Source: an uncultured Eubacteriales bacterium
GTDB lineage: Bacteria; Bacillota; Clostridia; Oscillospirales; Acutalibacteraceae
NCBI GenBank assembly: GCA_948823415.1
Contig: CAQKRU010000005.1
Location: 20,525-51,438 of the forward strand
Reading direction: 5' to 3'
DNA: 30,914 nucleotides
The notes under the pieces were generated by a model. The model saw only the letters and a list, made by a program, of their open reading frames with translations, was not told where the DNA came from and did no database searches. Every line of letters begins with the position of its first letter. Position 1 is the first letter of the stretch. A program made the translations under genes and the position numbers. Shown piece by piece: positions 28,663 through 30,914 of the stretch.

Positions 28663-30914
28663 TGATTTACGGTTCAGGAGCATTTTTTCGCACTCAACAA
28701 CCAGTATGGGCGAAGCAGAGAGCAAAGCTACAATCAGCCATTGCACAAAGTTCAAATTGGCGGTCCTAAATATAACGGCAAGAGCCGGCACCGAAATGAC
28801 CGCAACCTGCAGAATGATGCCAAGGAAGAAGGAGTAAACGAGCTTCATGTTAGAGAGAATGTCAATCTTGAGCAAAGACTTCTCGCTGCGAACGTTAAAA
28901 GAGTGAAAAAGCTGAGACAAACTCAAAACGGCAAAAGCCATAGTGCGGCCAATTATGGGCGTTTTAGAGACATCAAAAAACACGCGACCAATGCTAAAAG
29001 CCAAAAACGAAATCGCACCAATAAAGCAGCCCTCAATGACGATTTTGCGCCAACCATCGCGAGAAAAAAGTGCAGCATTTTTGCCCTGCGGCTTGTGATT
29101 CATAATTTCGTCGTCAACAGGCTCCACACCAAGCGCCAAAGCCGGAAAGGAGTCTGTGACCAAATTTATCCATAAAAGCTGAATAGCCAGCAAAGGCGAG
29201 GGCAGCTTAAGCAGAAAAGCGGTCAAAACCGTGATGATCTCGCCAATGTTGGTAGAAATCAAAAAATGCACACTCTTTTTGATATTCTCAAAAATCCCGC
29301 GCCCCTGCCGCACCGCCTCGACAATGGTAGAAAAATTATCGTCCGTCATAATCATGTCAGAGGCGTTCTTGGCAACGTCAGTCCCCGCGATCCCCATAGC
29401 GCAGCCAATGTCGGCCGCCTTCAAAGCCGGAGCATCGTTCACACCGTCACCCGTCATGGCAACGGTCTCGCCGTGCTTCTTGAAGGCCTTCACAATGCGA
29501 ACCTTGTGCTCGGGAGAGACTCGTGCAAAAACCGAATAATCGAAAATGCCCTTCTCAAGCGCATCCTGACTCATTTTCTCGAGCTGAGCGCCGCTAATAG
29601 CCTTGTCGCCGTCGGACAAAATCCCCAACTCACTAGCAATAGCCTTGGCGGTGATGATGTGGTCGCCGGTTATCATAACAGGCTTTATGCCGGCACTTTT
29701 GCATTCTCTAACCGCCAGCTTAGCGTGAGGACGGGGTGGATCCAGCATACCGATTAAGCCGCAAAAATTCAACCCATTTTCAACGTCACTCTGCGAATGC
29801 AGAATGCTGTCGACGTCCTTGTAGGCAATGGCCAAGACTCGTAAAGCGGACTTTGCCATGTTCTCGTTTTGAATGCGTACCTTGCGCTTCAAATCGGCAG
29901 AAAAGGGCCTCCCGTTGCACAAAGAAGAGCGATCCAAAAGAAAATCCGGCGCGCCCTTAGTAATGACGCGAAACTTGCCGCTGGGCAGCTTGTGAACAGT
30001 GGTCATGAGCTTTCTGTCGGAGGCAAAAGGAATCTCGTACTTTTTGGGAAACTCCCGATCAAGGTCAGTCTTAACCTTGCCATTCTCGGCGGCCGCCAAA
30101 ACGATCGCACTCTCGGTGGGCTCGCCAAGCGCGCGAAGCTCTTTGTTTGTGTATGTAACGGAGGAATTATTGCACAAAGCGCCCAGCGTCAGGATTTTCT
30201 GGCCAAGCTCCGAAGAAAAATTTATCTTCCCGTCCTCGGCGCAAATCTGCGTCACCGTCATCTTGTTCTGCGTCAAAGTGCCGGTCTTGTCGGAGCAAAT
30301 CACGGTCGCGTTGCCAAGGGTCTCCACAGCAGGGAGCTTTCTTATCACGGCGCGGTTTTCGGCCATCTTGCGGACGCCCATAGCCAAAACGATGGTAACC
30401 ACAGCCGGCAGACCCTCCGGAATCGCCGCCACAGCCAGACTTATAGCTATCATGAACATCTCAAAAGGCGGGACTTTCTCGATAACGCCAAGCAAGAAAA
30501 TAACGGCACAAATGGCAATAGCGCAGATTCCAAGGACTTTGCTGGTTTTTTCGAGCTTTAACTGTAGAGGAGTCTGAAAAGAATTCTCGTTAATAATCAT
30601 CCCAGCGATCTTTCCAACCTGAGTATTCATGCCGGTTTCGACAACAATAGCCTTGCCGTGCCCCGCCGTTATGGTGCTAGTAGAAAAAACCATATTGCGA
30701 CGCTCGCCCAAAGTGGCACCAGCAGGAAAAGTCCGACCAGCCTCCTTCTCAACAGGCAAAGACTCTCCCGTCAAAGAGGATTCCTCAGCCTTCAAGTTAA
30801 AACTCTCAATAAGCCGAGCGTCAGCAGGAACCAAGTCACCAGTGTGCAGCATCAAAATGTCGCCAGGCACGAGTTCCTCCGAAGGCACAATGACCTTCTT
30901 GCCCGCCCGAATAA
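28660..30914 (-). CDS. Calcium-transporting P-type ATPase (type II), 5' partial
   Basis: ATP-driven cation pump in the membrane. About 750 C-terminal residues are present; the frame stays open to the right edge (residues IRAGKKVIVPSEELVPGDIL), so roughly the first 130-150 are missing if it has the usual length. Visible marks are TGES of the actuator domain, the M4 motif AAIPEGLPAVV, phosphorylated Asp in CSDKTGTLT, KGAP in the nucleotide domain, TGDGVNDAPAL, and M5-M6 with NIGEIITVL and NLVTDSFPALALG. The PEGLP plus N-x-x-TD set is that of SERCA-like calcium pumps. Calcium export is the likely role; other divalent cations cannot be excluded. The GTG near 30888 is internal, not the start. Confidence 0.93.
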   Translation of the reverse strand, partial: IRAGKKVIVPSEELVPGDILMLHTGDLVPADARLIESFNLKAEESSLTGESLPVEKEAGRTFPAGATLGERRNMVFSTSTITAGHGKAIVVETGMNTQVGKIAGMIINENSFQTPLQLKLEKTSKVLGICAIAICAVIFLLGVIEKVPPFEMFMIAISLAVAAIPEGLPAVVTIVLAMGVRKMAENRAVIRKLPAVETLGNATVICSDKTGTLTQNKMTVTQICAEDGKINFSSELGQKILTLGALCNNSSVTYTNKELRALGEPTESAIVLAAAENGKVKTDLDREFPKKYEIPFASDRKLMTTVHKLPSGKFRVITKGAPDFLLDRSSLCNGRPFSADLKRKVRIQNENMAKSALRVLAIAYKDVDSILHSQSDVENGLNFCGLIGMLDPPRPHAKLAVRECKSAGIKPVMITGDHIITAKAIASELGILSDGDKAISGAQLEKMSQDALEKGIFDYSVFARVSPEHKVRIVKAFKKHGETVAMTGDGVNDAPALKAADIGCAMGIAGTDVAKNASDMIMTDDNFSTIVEAVRQGRGIFENIKKSVHFLISTNIGEIITVLTAFLLKLPSPLLAIQLLWINLVTDSFPALALGVEPVDDEIMNHKPQGKNAALFSRDGWRKIVIEGCFIGAISFLAFSIGRVFFDVSKTPIIGRTMAFAVLSLSQLFHSFNVRSEKSLLKIDILSNMKLVYSFFLGIILQVAVISVPALAVIFRTANLNFVQWLIVALLSASPILVVECEKMLLNRKS

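Noticed and set aside
29869..30577. Open frames antisense to the P-type ATPase
   Set aside because: Shadows of the ATPase coding strand with Arg/Asn/Ser-rich, motif-free products.

Overview
The window looks like a low- to mid-GC, endospore-forming member of the Firmicutes, most likely class Clostridia. The evidence is RNase Y, SpmA/SpmB, YlbJ, YqfC/YqfD, an AbrB/SpoVT-type regulator, the YlxM-Ffh pair, HPr with both His15 and Ser46, and strong AGGAGG-type ribosome binding sites. The family-level assignment is inference. TTG and GTG starts are common, and in many genes the ribosome binding site places the start downstream of the longest possible ORF. Those starts were corrected here.

Layout, left to right. 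(1) 1-400: the end of a repeat-rich, probably exported protein, then a bidirectional terminator. (2) 414-4290: rny (-) and thrS (+), divergent. (3) 4316-6350: spmA-spmB (-), then an AbrB-like zinc-ribbon regulator (+) with a near-perfect promoter. (4) 6357-9977: ylbJ plus an unknown membrane protein (-), divergent from yqfC-yqfD (+). (5) 9978-12732: a long leader with its own promoter and a predicted folded RNA, then ybeY-era-recO (+). The phoH/pgpH-type genes usual between yqfD and ybeY are absent. (6) 12733-13432: two tiny divergent ribbon-helix-helix-like genes, one with a non-AUG start. (7) 13442-17586: ylxM-ffh-rpsP-khpA-(GNAT)-rimM-trmD, the SRP/ribosome-maturation cluster, with an inverted repeat at the ylxM start site. 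(8) 17724-21300: ptsH, uvrC, rsmD and a coiled-coil protein. (9) 21327-23525: a GT4 glycosyltransferase and a membrane-anchored alpha/beta hydrolase (-). (10) 23665-24737: an operon of three small uncharacterised proteins (+). (11) 24746-30914: an unknown membrane-anchored protein, pnp, rpsO and a calcium-type P-type ATPase cut by the right edge (all -).

Most genes form a translation/RNA toolkit (RNase Y, PNPase, ThrRS, S15, S16, RimM, TrmD, RsmD, YbeY, Era, KhpA, Ffh) mixed with sporulation membrane proteins. I saw no tRNA, rRNA, insertion sequence, prophage or CRISPR array. I did not find a clear new defence or mobile system. The best candidates for something undescribed are the structured RNA upstream of ybeY, the three-gene small-protein operon, and the two small ribbon-helix-helix-like genes.
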